Source of the DNA: Roseburia sp.
GTDB lineage: Bacteria > Bacillota_A > Clostridia > Lachnospirales > Lachnospiraceae
Reading direction: 5' to 3'
NCBI GenBank assembly: GCA_019411365.1
Contig: DXQT01000027.1
Coordinates: 1 to 31,709 of the forward strand
Length of the DNA: 31,709 nucleotides
Made by a program: the position numbers and the translations under genes. A model generated the notes under the pieces. That model saw nothing but the letters and a program-made list of their open reading frames with translations. It did not search any database and was not told the DNA's origin. This document shows, piece after piece, positions 24,592-31,686 of the stretch. Positions within the stretch are counted from its first letter, which is position 1. The number at the start of each line of letters is the position of its first letter.

Positions 24592-24768
24592 ATGGCTGAG
24601 AATCAAAAGGGAACATTTATTGTAAAAATCAATCATACCGACAATGCAAGCTGGCAGGGACAGGTGACCTGGGCAGATAAGAATATCACGAAAAATTTTC
24701 GCAGTACCTTGGAACTGATCAAGCTGATGGATGGCGCAATCACATCAGAGGAAACAAAAAACAGTTGA
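24592..24768 (+). CDS. Small conserved protein, NASWQG domain alone
   Basis: This 58-residue protein consists almost wholly of the domain shared with the upstream gene: NASWQGQVTW, ITKNF and LELIKLMDGAI. The frame is open from GTG 24556, but ATG 24592 lies after AAAGGTGG with suitable spacing, so I choose it. A TGTGATAAT extended -10-like sequence at about 24554-24562 could give it its own promoter. Function unknown; the charged, two-strand-plus-helix pattern suggests a small binding module. Its stop overlaps the secG promoter. Confidence 0.7.
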   Translation: MAENQKGTFIVKINHTDNASWQGQVTWADKNITKNFRSTLELIKLMDGAITSEETKNS

Positions 24769-24793
24769 AAATATGGCGGGTATGTGTTATACT
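24765..24793 (+). promoter_or_regulatory. Promoter of secG
   Basis: TTGAAA (24765-24770), a 17-bp spacer, then TGT-TATACT with the -10 at 24788-24793. This is a near-consensus sigma-A promoter with an extended -10, 40 bp before the secG start. The -35 overlaps the stop codon of the preceding small gene. Confidence 0.7.
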
Positions 24794-24833
24794 GCTTGAA
24801 GTTGTGAGTTTATAACCGTAGGAGGAAAATAAA

Positions 24834-25073
24834 GTGGCAGTTTTAAAAATAATCTTAACAGTTGTTTTTATTATAATTAGTATTGCATTGACAGTTATCA
24901 TCTTAATGCAGGAAAGTAAGTCAGCAGGACTTGGAGCAATCGCAGGAGCGGCTGATACTTACTGGGGCAAGAACAAAGGACGTTCCATGGAAGGAAGACT
25001 GGTAACAGGAACCAAAATTCTGGTTGCCTTGTTTATTGTGATTGCTGCTGTATTGAACTTGGGAATTTTTTAA
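24834..25073 (+). CDS. secG: Preprotein translocase subunit SecG
   Basis: This 79-residue protein has two membrane helices (about 4-24 and 57-77) joined by a loop that contains ILMQESKSAGLG (about 23-34), the conserved SecG motif, and a Gly/Asn-rich stretch (ADTYWGKNKGRSMEG). SecG is the small accessory subunit of the SecYEG channel. It starts at GTG 24834 behind GGAGGA. A strong promoter precedes it and a terminator follows. The order secG, RNase R, smpB, ssrA is common in Firmicutes and supports the call. Confidence 0.93.
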   Translation: MAVLKIILTVVFIIISIALTVIILMQESKSAGLGAIAGAADTYWGKNKGRSMEGRLVTGTKILVALFIVIAAVLNLGIF

Positions 25074-25080
25074 GAAACGC

Positions 25081-25113
25081 AAAAGACTGTCGTGAATACG
25101 ATGGTCTTTTTTT
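25081..25113 (+). terminator. Rho-independent terminator after secG
   Basis: AAAGACTGTCG and CGATGGTCTTT form an 11-bp stem with a mismatch or wobble near the middle, loop TGAATA, followed by a T7 tract to about 25113. Read-through may still supply the RNase R gene, because no convincing promoter is seen in the next 45 bp. Confidence 0.75.
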
Positions 25114-25157
25114 ATCATTCTAAAAATGATTGCATACTTTAGGAAAATGGAGAAGAT

Positions 25158-27344
25158 ATGAACAAAGAATTATTACAGGAACGAAAGAAAATGATCTACG
25201 ATTTCATCTGTGATGAACTCTATGTGCCGATGAAGGCAAAAGAGATGGCAATTGTATTGAATGTGCCGAAATCACAGCGCGGGGAATTGGTGGAAGTGTT
25301 AGATGCGCTCGTTGCAGATGGAAAAGTAGAAATATCCGGCAGGGGAAAATATGTAAAATCAGAGGGGAAATATCTGACAGGTGTTTTTACTGCACATCCG
25401 AGAGGGTTTGGTTTTGTGACTGTGGAGGGAGAGGAAGAAGATATTTTCATCCCGGCTGCACAGACGAACGGAGCGCTTCATAAGGATACCGTCCAGATCA
25501 CGCTGTCAAAAAACAGCAGTGGAAAGCGCAAAGAGGGAACGGTGACAAAGATTTTATCCAGAGGAACAGAGCAGCTTGTCTGCACTTATGAAAAAAGTAA
25601 AAACTTTGGATTTGCAGTGCCGGACAATCCGAGATTTGCGCAGGATATTTTTATTCCGCTGGAGCGGTCAAAGGGAGCGGTTTCCGGGCACAAAGTTGTG
25701 GTGGAGATCACAGATTATGGAAAAAACGGCAAAAAGCCGGAGGGAAAAGTCGTTGAGATCATCGGACATATCAACGATCCGGGGACAGATATCATGTCCA
25801 TTGTGAAGGGATATGATCTCCCGGTGGAGTTTTCCCAAAAGATCATGAAACAGGTGGAAAATGTATCGAATGAAGTCAGTGCCGCAGACATGGCTGGGCG
25901 CATGGATCTGCGAGACTGGCAGACGGTCACGATCGATGGGGAGGACGCAAAAGACCTTGATGATGCGATCACGCTCACAAAAGAGGGGGATCTTTATGAA
26001 CTTGGGGTCCACATTGCCGATGTATCCAACTATGTGCAGGAGAGCAGCGCACTCGACGTGGAGGCGCTCAAAAGAGGGACATCCGTATACCTTGTCGACC
26101 GCGTGATACCGATGCTTCCGCACAAACTGTCAAATGGAATCTGTTCGCTGAATGCAGGAGAGAACCGTCTGGCGTTAAGCTGTATCATGAAGATCGATGA
26201 AAAAGGAAATGTGATCGACCACACCATTGCAGAGACCGTCATAAAAGTGGACAGGCGCATGAGCTATACCAGTGTGAAAAAAATCTTAGAAGAACATGAC
26301 GTGGCAGCGATCGAAGAGTACAAAGAACTTGTGCCGATGTTTGAGCGGATGAAGGAGCTTGCTGCAATATTACGGAAGAAACGAATGAAGCGTGGCTCAA
26401 TCGATTTTGATTTCCCGGAAACAAAAATTATTCTGGATGAGCAGGGAAAACCGGTCGACATCAAACCGTATGACAGGAATGTTGCGACGAAGATCATCGA
26501 GGATTTTATGCTCATCGCAAACGAGACAGTGGCACAGGACTATTTCTGGCAGGAACTGCCATTTGTATACCGGACGCACGATAATCCGGACACCGAAAAA
26601 ATCAAAAAATTAGGAACCTTTATCAACAATTTCGGCTACACGATCCATATCGGACAGGATGAGATCCATCCGAAGGAATTGCAGAAATTATTGATGAAAA
26701 TTGACGGTACACCGGAGGAGGCTCTGATCAGCCGCCTGACACTGCGTTCCATGAAACAGGCAAAATACACGACAGTCAGTACCGGGCATTTCGGACTTGC
26801 CACAAATTATTACTGCCATTTCACTTCACCGATCCGTCGTTACCCTGATCTGCAGATCCACAGGATCATCAAGGACAACCTGCGCGGCAGGATGAACCAG
26901 AAACGGATCGAACATTATGACAGTATTCTGCCGGAGGTTGCAAAACATTCCAGCGAGATGGAGCGGAGAGCAGATGAGGCGGAGCGCGAGACAGATAAAC
27001 TCAAAAAAGTGGAATACATGGAAGAACGTATTGGTCAGGTGTTTGAGGGCGTTATCTCCGGCGTGCAGGAGTGGGGATTCTATGTAGAACTTCCGAACAC
27101 GGTGGAAGGACTGGTGCATGTGACGTCTCTGACCGATGATTTTTACCATTACGAGGAGTCGTCCTATGAGATGATCGGGGAGCGCACGAACAAACACTAT
27201 AAGCTCGGTCAGAAGGTCAAAGTGATCGTGGCGGATACAGACAAAATCATGCGCACTATCGATTTCCGCGTTGTGCGGGATGATGTGGAACCGGATGAAG
27301 CGGTCAAGGACGAGGCATCTGTTTTGTCGAAGATGACAGATTAA
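25158..27344 (+). CDS. rnr: Ribonuclease R
   Basis: RNase R is a processive 3'-to-5' exoribonuclease that degrades structured RNA and, with tmRNA-SmpB, the defective messages of stalled ribosomes. The 728-residue protein has an N-terminal winged-helix region (about 5-65), cold-shock/OB domains (about 75-220), the RNB catalytic domain with DGEDAKDLDDAI (about 258-269, metal-binding aspartates) and HIADVSNYV, and a C-terminal S1 domain starting GQVFEGVISGVQEWGFYV (about 628-645). The length is normal for Firmicutes. ATG 25158 has AGAAG upstream. Placement with smpB and ssrA fits the shared role in trans-translation. Confidence 0.96.
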   Translation: MNKELLQERKKMIYDFICDELYVPMKAKEMAIVLNVPKSQRGELVEVLDALVADGKVEISGRGKYVKSEGKYLTGVFTAHPRGFGFVTVEGEEEDIFIPAAQTNGALHKDTVQITLSKNSSGKRKEGTVTKILSRGTEQLVCTYEKSKNFGFAVPDNPRFAQDIFIPLERSKGAVSGHKVVVEITDYGKNGKKPEGKVVEIIGHINDPGTDIMSIVKGYDLPVEFSQKIMKQVENVSNEVSAADMAGRMDLRDWQTVTIDGEDAKDLDDAITLTKEGDLYELGVHIADVSNYVQESSALDVEALKRGTSVYLVDRVIPMLPHKLSNGICSLNAGENRLALSCIMKIDEKGNVIDHTIAETVIKVDRRMSYTSVKKILEEHDVAAIEEYKELVPMFERMKELAAILRKKRMKRGSIDFDFPETKIILDEQGKPVDIKPYDRNVATKIIEDFMLIANETVAQDYFWQELPFVYRTHDNPDTEKIKKLGTFINNFGYTIHIGQDEIHPKELQKLLMKIDGTPEEALISRLTLRSMKQAKYTTVSTGHFGLATNYYCHFTSPIRRYPDLQIHRIIKDNLRGRMNQKRIEHYDSILPEVAKHSSEMERRADEAERETDKLKKVEYMEERIGQVFEGVISGVQEWGFYVELPNTVEGLVHVTSLTDDFYHYEESSYEMIGERTNKHYKLGQKVKVIVADTDKIMRTIDFRVVRDDVEPDEAVKDEASVLSKMTD

Positions 27345-27370
27345 ATTTTTATAAAATTTGTATTTTTTAA

Positions 27371-27410
27371 CCAGAAGTTTATTGCGAAAGATAAACTTCT
27401 GGGTTATACT
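27371..27410 (+). promoter_or_regulatory. smpB promoter embedded in a 12-bp hairpin
   Basis: TTGCGA (27382-27387), a 17-bp spacer and TATACT (27405-27410) make a good promoter. CCAGAAGTTTAT (27371-27382) and ATAAACTTCTGG (27391-27402) form a perfect 12-bp inverted repeat around the -35 and spacer. The repeat could be an end-of-rnr processing or termination hairpin, or a protein-binding site; no T tract follows on the plus strand. Confidence 0.5.
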
Positions 27411-27435
27411 GTAACAGCAGCAGGAGGTAAGGATC

Positions 27436-27903
27436 ATGGCAAAGCAGGAAATCAAGTTAATAGCGAATAACAAGAAGGCTCACCATGATTATTTTCTGGA
27501 GGAAAAATACGAGGCAGGTGTGGAACTTCACGGCACAGAGGTAAAGTCTCTGCGCATGGGAAAATGCAGTATCAAAGAAGCATTTGTCCGCATTGAAAAG
27601 GGCGAAGTGATCATATACGGAATGCATATCAGTCCCTATGAAAAGGGCAATATCTTCAACAAAGATCCACTGAGACCGAAGAAACTTCTGATGCATAAGT
27701 CAGAGATCCGCAAACTTGTCGGCAAGATTGCAGAGCAGGGCTATACGCTTGTCCCGGTGGAAGTTTATTTCAAGGGAAGCCTTGTGAAAGTACAGATCGC
27801 TCTTGCAAAAGGTAAAAAACTCTACGACAAGAGACAGGATATCGCCAAGAAGGATATGCGCCGCGAGGCGGAGCGTGATTTTAAGATCCGCAACCTTGGT
27901 TAG
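27436..27903 (+). CDS. smpB: SsrA-binding protein SmpB
   Basis: SmpB binds the tRNA-like part of tmRNA and delivers it to stalled ribosomes. The 155-residue OB-fold protein matches the family in length and in order of motifs: [20 protein letters not shown] (about 9-28), [10 protein letters not shown] (about 31-40), the [16 protein letters not shown] region (about 129-144) and the basic C-terminal tail that enters the mRNA channel. It starts at ATG 27436 with AGGAGG. It lies 63 bp before the tmRNA gene, its functional partner, and no terminator clearly separates them. Confidence 0.97.
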   Translation: MAKQEIKLIANNKKAHHDYFLEEKYEAGVELHGTEVKSLRMGKCSIKEAFVRIEKGEVIIYGMHISPYEKGNIFNKDPLRPKKLLMHKSEIRKLVGKIAEQGYTLVPVEVYFKGSLVKVQIALAKGKKLYDKRQDIAKKDMRREAERDFKIRNLG

Positions 27904-27966
27904 AGAGAAACCGTCCGCGGTTTCACGGAGCATCCGGTATGGATGCATCCGGCAATTAGAAAATAT

Positions 27967-28308
27967 GGGCTTGTAATGGTTTCGACAGGGATCATGAAGC
28001 TGGAGAAGCGAGTCGCACGGGATGCGTCAAATTCCACAATTAAAATTAAACGCTGAAGATAATTTAGCATACGCTGCCTAATTTGGCAGCAGTCTGACCC
28101 AGAGCACCTACACTTTGGGACCCAGGCTTCGACTATGTAGGAAACGACATCAGCAAAGCTTTGAGCTGTTGGGCGTATCATGAAGCTACTGAAAGCATTC
28201 GGTTGTTTGTTCCTGGATGCCGGAGGGAATGTCTAAGGATAAACTAAGCTCGTAGAAGGACAGGGGATTGGTTTTTGGACACGGGTTCGATTCCCGTCAG
28301 GTCCACTA
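27967..28308 (+). ncRNA. ssrA: Transfer-messenger RNA (tmRNA)
   Basis: The 5' acceptor strand GGGCTTG (27967-27973) pairs over seven positions with CAGGTCC (28298-28304), with two wobbles. The tRNA-like start GTAATGGTTTCGACAGGG is typical. The T arm is ACGGGTTCGATTCCCGT (28281-28297). The tag reading frame ends AEDNLAYAA-stop (28052-28081); the exact resume codon is uncertain and may lie a few codons earlier. After the discriminator A (28305) the genome reads CTA instead of CCA, so the mature CCA must be added by a nucleotidyltransferase. It tags stalled nascent proteins for proteolysis together with SmpB. Its 3' end is a frequent integrase target. Confidence 0.94.
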
Positions 28309-28310
28309 TC

Positions 28311-28369
28311 AAAAAAGTGCCTGAAATCTTAGAAAATAGTTGATTTTTCTGGGGTTTCAGGCATTTTTT
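28311..28369 (+). terminator. Terminator of ssrA
   Basis: TGCCTGAAA (28318-28326) and TTTCAGGCA (28355-28363) form a perfect 9-bp stem with a T6 tract to 28369. The loop can add a weaker inner helix between AGAAAA and TTTTTCT. Confidence 0.82.
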
Positions 28370-28418
28370 ATGGTTCGGGTATTTGTTGAAATTATATTGT
28401 ATTTGTCAAATAATTGAG

Positions 28419-28433
28419 ACCGGCTAAGCCGGT
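28419..28433. repeat. Small GC-rich hairpin between ssrA and the membrane-protein gene
   Basis: ACCGGC (28419-28424), loop TAA, GCCGGT (28428-28433). It stands in AT-rich DNA about 60 bp past the 3' end of the minus-strand gene. It could be that gene's terminator, although no T tract follows, or part of a mobile-element end. Confidence 0.35.
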
Positions 28434-28492
28434 GGTTATGATTGCTGATATTTTTTACAACTGCCTACACAAAAGACTTATATGCTGATTGA

Positions 28493-29674
28493 CTATATAT
28501 TTTTCTCTATGATGTAGCTTGTTTCCCCTTGTTCCTTGGGCTTCGCTACCTCCTTTGGGAGTGATGCAAGCTTGTTCGCATTATTATTGCAACGCAGCAT
28601 GGTATAAACAGAATCCCAGTCAATCCTAACGAAGAAGTCATCCTTACCGATATAGCTGGAAAGCTCATCCAAGAAACTGTCAATCCATGCATAATAGACT
28701 TCTTTTTCTTTTGAAAACAGAGATTTAATCTTGAATTTCACATTAACTTCAACATTAAACCCATAATTGCGGTAGCTTTTTTTAGGGATTGCAATACCTA
28801 AGTAATACCTATAGAAACCGCTCTTGAGGATGGTGCTAAAACCGCCAAACAAACAAGAGACTGTTAGCGTAAGTATGGGAGTTTCAATAACAATCTCATT
28901 CTTGTTTTTTCTGGAGATTGTACTTCTTTCAGGCAAAGTCAAATCAAATCTATCATAATACCCACCGGACGAGTTCCGAGCATATACGATTGTCCCAGTA
29001 TCTTTGTTATTTCCCAAGGGGGCATCGTGACAAGCAAAAATTTCACGATTAGCCATATCCTCTGAAAAAAGCTTAAGGAACCGATTACTAAGCAAAACCT
29101 CTGGAATGTCATTTCGCTGAAACTCTCGAACGCACTTCTTATCATCTGAATTGTTAAAAAATTCCGACAAGTGTAATGACAGCTTATGGATAATACAGTA
29201 TTCCAACAATTCAATAAATAGAGCGCCACTATGTGTTGCAACTCCTATCGCTTGCTCTCCCGGCTTCCCGCCCACAATCCGAAACTGGCTTATACTTTCG
29301 TTGTTCCACAGTTTTTCCAACGCTTTATTTTCGGCAAATGCACAATCTAAATATTCTACCATATCAGTTGATATGCCGTACTCGGGAACACCAATAAGCT
29401 TATGGCTTTCCTCATCATAAATAACAAAACCGTTGATTTTAGTCATTTGGTTCAGCTCGTTTATTTTGGAGGTTGAAATCCTAACAACAACTCCAATAGA
29501 AATAAACATTCCAATAACAATTAAGATGATTCCCTTGTTTTGAATTCCAAGCAACTCAACAATGCCTGTTGACAATAGATTTACGCCAATAGCAATTAGG
29601 ACGGATGTCATAATCAACTCATAACTTTTCTTTTGGCTTTCAATCAATGTCGAAAATATGCGATGTTTTTTCAT
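28493..29674 (-). CDS. Hypothetical two-helix membrane protein with large soluble domain
   Basis: I do not recognise this 393-residue protein. Two N-terminal membrane helices (about 20-40 and 47-66, IILIVIGMFISIGVVVRI) are followed by a cytoplasmic domain of about 325 residues with alternating hydrophobic strands (for example IVIETPILTLTVSCLFGGF near 265) and a polar C terminus. The frame opens at GTG 29683, but ATG 29674 has AAGGAG at good spacing. It is a single AT-rich gene on the opposite strand, lying between ssrA and GC-rich conjugative genes, a location typical of accessory cargo. A defence or sensing role is possible from the two-helix-plus-effector layout, but nothing in the sequence proves it. 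Confidence 0.75.
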   Translation of the reverse strand: MKKHRIFSTLIESQKKSYELIMTSVLIAIGVNLLSTGIVELLGIQNKGIILIVIGMFISIGVVVRISTSKINELNQMTKINGFVIYDEESHKLIGVPEYGISTDMVEYLDCAFAENKALEKLWNNESISQFRIVGGKPGEQAIGVATHSGALFIELLEYCIIHKLSLHLSEFFNNSDDKKCVREFQRNDIPEVLLSNRFLKLFSEDMANREIFACHDAPLGNNKDTGTIVYARNSSGGYYDRFDLTLPERSTISRKNKNEIVIETPILTLTVSCLFGGFSTILKSGFYRYYLGIAIPKKSYRNYGFNVEVNVKFKIKSLFSKEKEVYYAWIDSFLDELSSYIGKDDFFVRIDWDSVYTMLRCNNNANKLASLPKEVAKPKEQGETSYIIEKNI

Positions 29675-29707
29675 ATTATTCACTCCTTGAAGTACAGTTT
29701 CCGCTAT

Positions 29708-29736
29708 ATTTTACCATGTTTAAACACATAAGTCTA
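29708..29736 (-). promoter_or_regulatory. Promoter of the two-helix membrane-protein gene
   Basis: On the minus strand: TAGACT (-35, 29731-29736), a 17-bp spacer, and an extended -10 TGG-TAAAAT with the hexamer at 29708-29713, about 35 bp before the start codon. Four of six -35 and five of six -10 bases match consensus. Confidence 0.5.
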
Positions 29737-29828
29737 TCGATTTTATAACAAGGCATCCTTGTCTGCATATATGGGCGGAGTTATAATTTGGTAGAAAAAA
29801 CTATCAACTTTTACAGGAGGTAGCTGCT

Positions 29829-30116
29829 ATGATCGTTCTCAAAATCCTTGCCGCCCCCGTGATGGTGGCGCTGTCCCTGCTGGCCCCTATGGTCACATTC
29901 CTGTTCTGCGTGGCGTCCGCCGTGTGCGAACTGGGTTGCATTGTGCTGACGTTGCTCTCACTTATTCTGTTCGTCGGCGGACAGACGGTGGGCGGTATCG
30001 TGTTCCTCGTCCTTGCGTTCCTCGTTTCTCCCTTTGGCGTTCCTGCCATCGCTGAGTGGCTGGTGGACAAGCTGCACTCGGTCAAGTTCGCCCTGCGGGA
30101 TTTCATCACCGGCTGA
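29829..30116 (+). CDS. CD1845-type small membrane protein of a Tn1549-like element
   Basis: This 95-residue, very hydrophobic protein has about three membrane segments (roughly 3-20, 22-45 and 47-68) and a short amphipathic tail (AEWLVDKLHSVKFALRDFITG region). The pattern matches the CD1845-type protein encoded just upstream of the relaxase in Tn1549-like conjugative transposons of Clostridia; this is from memory. Its role in transfer is unknown. It starts at ATG 29829 after AGGAGG with 8-bp spacing. Its GC-rich coding contrasts sharply with the DNA to the left and marks the start of the conjugative segment. Confidence 0.75.
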   Translation: MIVLKILAAPVMVALSLLAPMVTFLFCVASAVCELGCIVLTLLSLILFVGGQTVGGIVFLVLAFLVSPFGVPAIAEWLVDKLHSVKFALRDFITG

Positions 30117-30122
30117 TACTTC

Positions 30123-30137
30123 GGGACAAAATGTCCC
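30123..30137. repeat. Palindromic 15-mer upstream of the relaxase (copy 1)
   Basis: GGGACA, AAA, TGTCCC. The second copy at 31610-31624 is its exact reverse complement, so the pair flanks the relaxase gene in opposite orientation. It may be a binding site for a transfer regulator or part of an origin-of-transfer signal; this is inference. Confidence 0.5.
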
Positions 30138-30150
30138 AAAGCGGAAACGA

Positions 30151-30175
30151 CGGCGGCTGACAACAGCCGCCGTTT
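30151..30175 (+). terminator. Terminator-like hairpin before the relaxase
   Basis: CGGCGGCTG (30151-30159), loop ACAA, CAGCCGCCG (30164-30172), followed by TTT. The stem is strong with a very short T tract, so it may attenuate or protect RNA rather than stop transcription. Confidence 0.5.
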
Positions 30176-30199
30176 GTCATATCGGAAGGAGGGCTGCCT

Positions 30200-31546
30200 A
30201 CGGCCACGACCTACTACAAGAAGCACAAAATCAGCAAGGGCGAAACCATCGCACAGTCCTTGAAAGAACGGTTTGACTACGGGCAAAACCCGGACAAGAC
30301 CGAGGGCGGCGAGTTGATTTCGTCCTACGGCTGCGACCACATGACCGTCGATGCCGAGTTCCTACTAAGCAAGGCCAAGTACAAGGCCGTCACAGGCCGG
30401 GAGCAGCGGCGGGATGCCGATGTGCTGTGCTATCAGATCCGCCAGTCATTCAAGCCCGGGGAGATCACACTAGAGGAGGCAAACCGTATCGGCTATGAAA
30501 CGGCGATGCGCTGGACAAAGGGCAAGTATGCCTTTTTCGTTGCCACCCACACGGACAAGGCACACATCCACAATCACATTTATTACAATTCGACCTCGCT
30601 GGACTGCACCCGGAAGTTCCGGGACTTCATCGGCTCTGGCCGTGCGGTGCGGCGGCTCTCTGACCGCATTTGCCTTGAAAATGATCTGTCCGTCATCACC
30701 AACCCCAAGCTGCACAGCAAGGGGCGATTTCTCCATTACGGGGCGTGGCTGGGGACGGAGCGGCAGCCCCCATACAAGGAGCAACTACGGCTTGCCATCA
30801 ATGAAGATCTTGCCAAACGCCCAGCCGATTTTGACGCTTTTCTCCGGCTCATGGAGGCGTCCGGCTTCACGGTCAAGCATGGGCGCAGCGGTACGATCTC
30901 TTTTCTTGTTCCGGGGCAGGAGCGCCCGATCCCGGAGCAGCCTGTTTCTGTGCCTGCGCCTCCTCGCCGTGTCAATCTGATCGTGGATATACAGGAGCAC
31001 CTGCGCTCTGGCAAGGGTGCGGCCTATGCACGGTGGGCAAAGGTCTATAACCTTAAACAGATGGCGGCGGCACTTCAATTCATGCAGGAGCAGAATATCA
31101 CCGAGTATGACCAGCTCTCCGCAAAGGCCGAGGACGCCGTTTCCCGTTTTCACGCTTTGACCGAACAGCTCTGGCGGACGGAGGCTGACCTGTCCGCAAC
31201 ATCTGAGCTGATGGGAGCCGTGGTGCGGTACGCCAAGACCCGCCCCGTCTTTGACGGGTACAAGGCCGCCAAGTACAGCCGGAAATACCTTGCCGAGCAT
31301 GAGGCGGAGCTGGCGGACTACCGGGCGGCCAAAGCCACAATGGGAGAGCTGTTGGGCGGCGAGAAGCTGCCCAAGATGGCAGAGCTAAAAGAAAAACGCC
31401 GCCAACTGGCGGCGCGGAAAAAGGCACTCTATGCCGAGTACCGCTCGGCGCAGGAGGAAATGCGGCAGTCCGTGGCGGTCAAGAGCAACATTGACCATCT
31501 GCTGGGCGTCACGGACGGCCAGCGCAAAAAGGAACAGGAGCGATAG
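30200..31546 (+). CDS. MOBP-type relaxase / mobilization nuclease of a Tn1549-like element
   Basis: This relaxase, which would nick oriT and lead the strand in conjugation, has the three-histidine motif HTDKAHIHNHIYYNS (about residues 117-131 from this start). A conserved N-terminal half includes YGQNPDKTEGGELISSYGC and FLLSKAKYKAVTG, and the C-terminal half is helical and charged. The first ordinary start in frame is TTG 30260 (428 residues), but the conserved frame continues upstream as ATTYYKKHKISKGETIAQSL. In relatives this begins M-A-T-T, and here the corresponding codon is ACG at 30200, six bases after AGGAGG. Either ACG is used, TTG gives a shortened protein, or the start was lost by mutation. 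The gene is GC-rich like its left neighbour. Family is confident; start is not. Confidence 0.85.
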   Translation, partial: TATTYYKKHKISKGETIAQSLKERFDYGQNPDKTEGGELISSYGCDHMTVDAEFLLSKAKYKAVTGREQRRDADVLCYQIRQSFKPGEITLEEANRIGYETAMRWTKGKYAFFVATHTDKAHIHNHIYYNSTSLDCTRKFRDFIGSGRAVRRLSDRICLENDLSVITNPKLHSKGRFLHYGAWLGTERQPPYKEQLRLAINEDLAKRPADFDAFLRLMEASGFTVKHGRSGTISFLVPGQERPIPEQPVSVPAPPRRVNLIVDIQEHLRSGKGAAYARWAKVYNLKQMAAALQFMQEQNITEYDQLSAKAEDAVSRFHALTEQLWRTEADLSATSELMGAVVRYAKTRPVFDGYKAAKYSRKYLAEHEAELADYRAAKATMGELLGGEKLPKMAELKEKRRQLAARKKALYAEYRSAQEEMRQSVAVKSNIDHLLGVTDGQRKKEQER

Positions 31547-31606
31547 CGAACGGTGACGCAGACAAATTACTTTGTGGGGAGAGGAGGCACAACGGAGCGG
31601 GCGGAT

Positions 31607-31627
31607 TTTGGGACATTTTGTCCCAAA
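31607..31627. repeat. Palindromic element downstream of the relaxase (copy 2)
   Basis: TTTGGGACA, TTT, TGTCCCAAA: 9-bp perfect arms around a 3-nt centre. The inner 15 bases are the reverse complement of the copy at 30123-30137. Confidence 0.5.
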
Positions 31628-31669
31628 GTAGCATAGCGGAGTTTGTGCTGACGAGTCCCAAAGCCGGGT

Positions 31670-31686
31670 TTGGGGAGGCTCCCCAA
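31670..31686. repeat. Inverted repeat near a possible oriT
   Basis: TTGGGGAG and CTCCCCAA are exact inverted 8-bp arms around one G, in the non-coding tail after the relaxase. Hairpins of this kind lie in the relaxase-mobC gap of Tn1549-like elements and are plausible origin-of-transfer signals. The rest of 31547-31709 holds no gene that I can support. Confidence 0.4.

Noticed and set aside
27900..28181. Minus-strand ORF across the tmRNA gene
   Set aside because: It is antisense to ssrA, a well-known spurious ORF position; the RNA structure explains the conservation.
30470..31427. Several minus-strand and alternate-frame ORFs across the relaxase
   Set aside because: GC-rich coding DNA leaves many long open frames by chance. 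The relaxase frame has the MOBP histidine motif.
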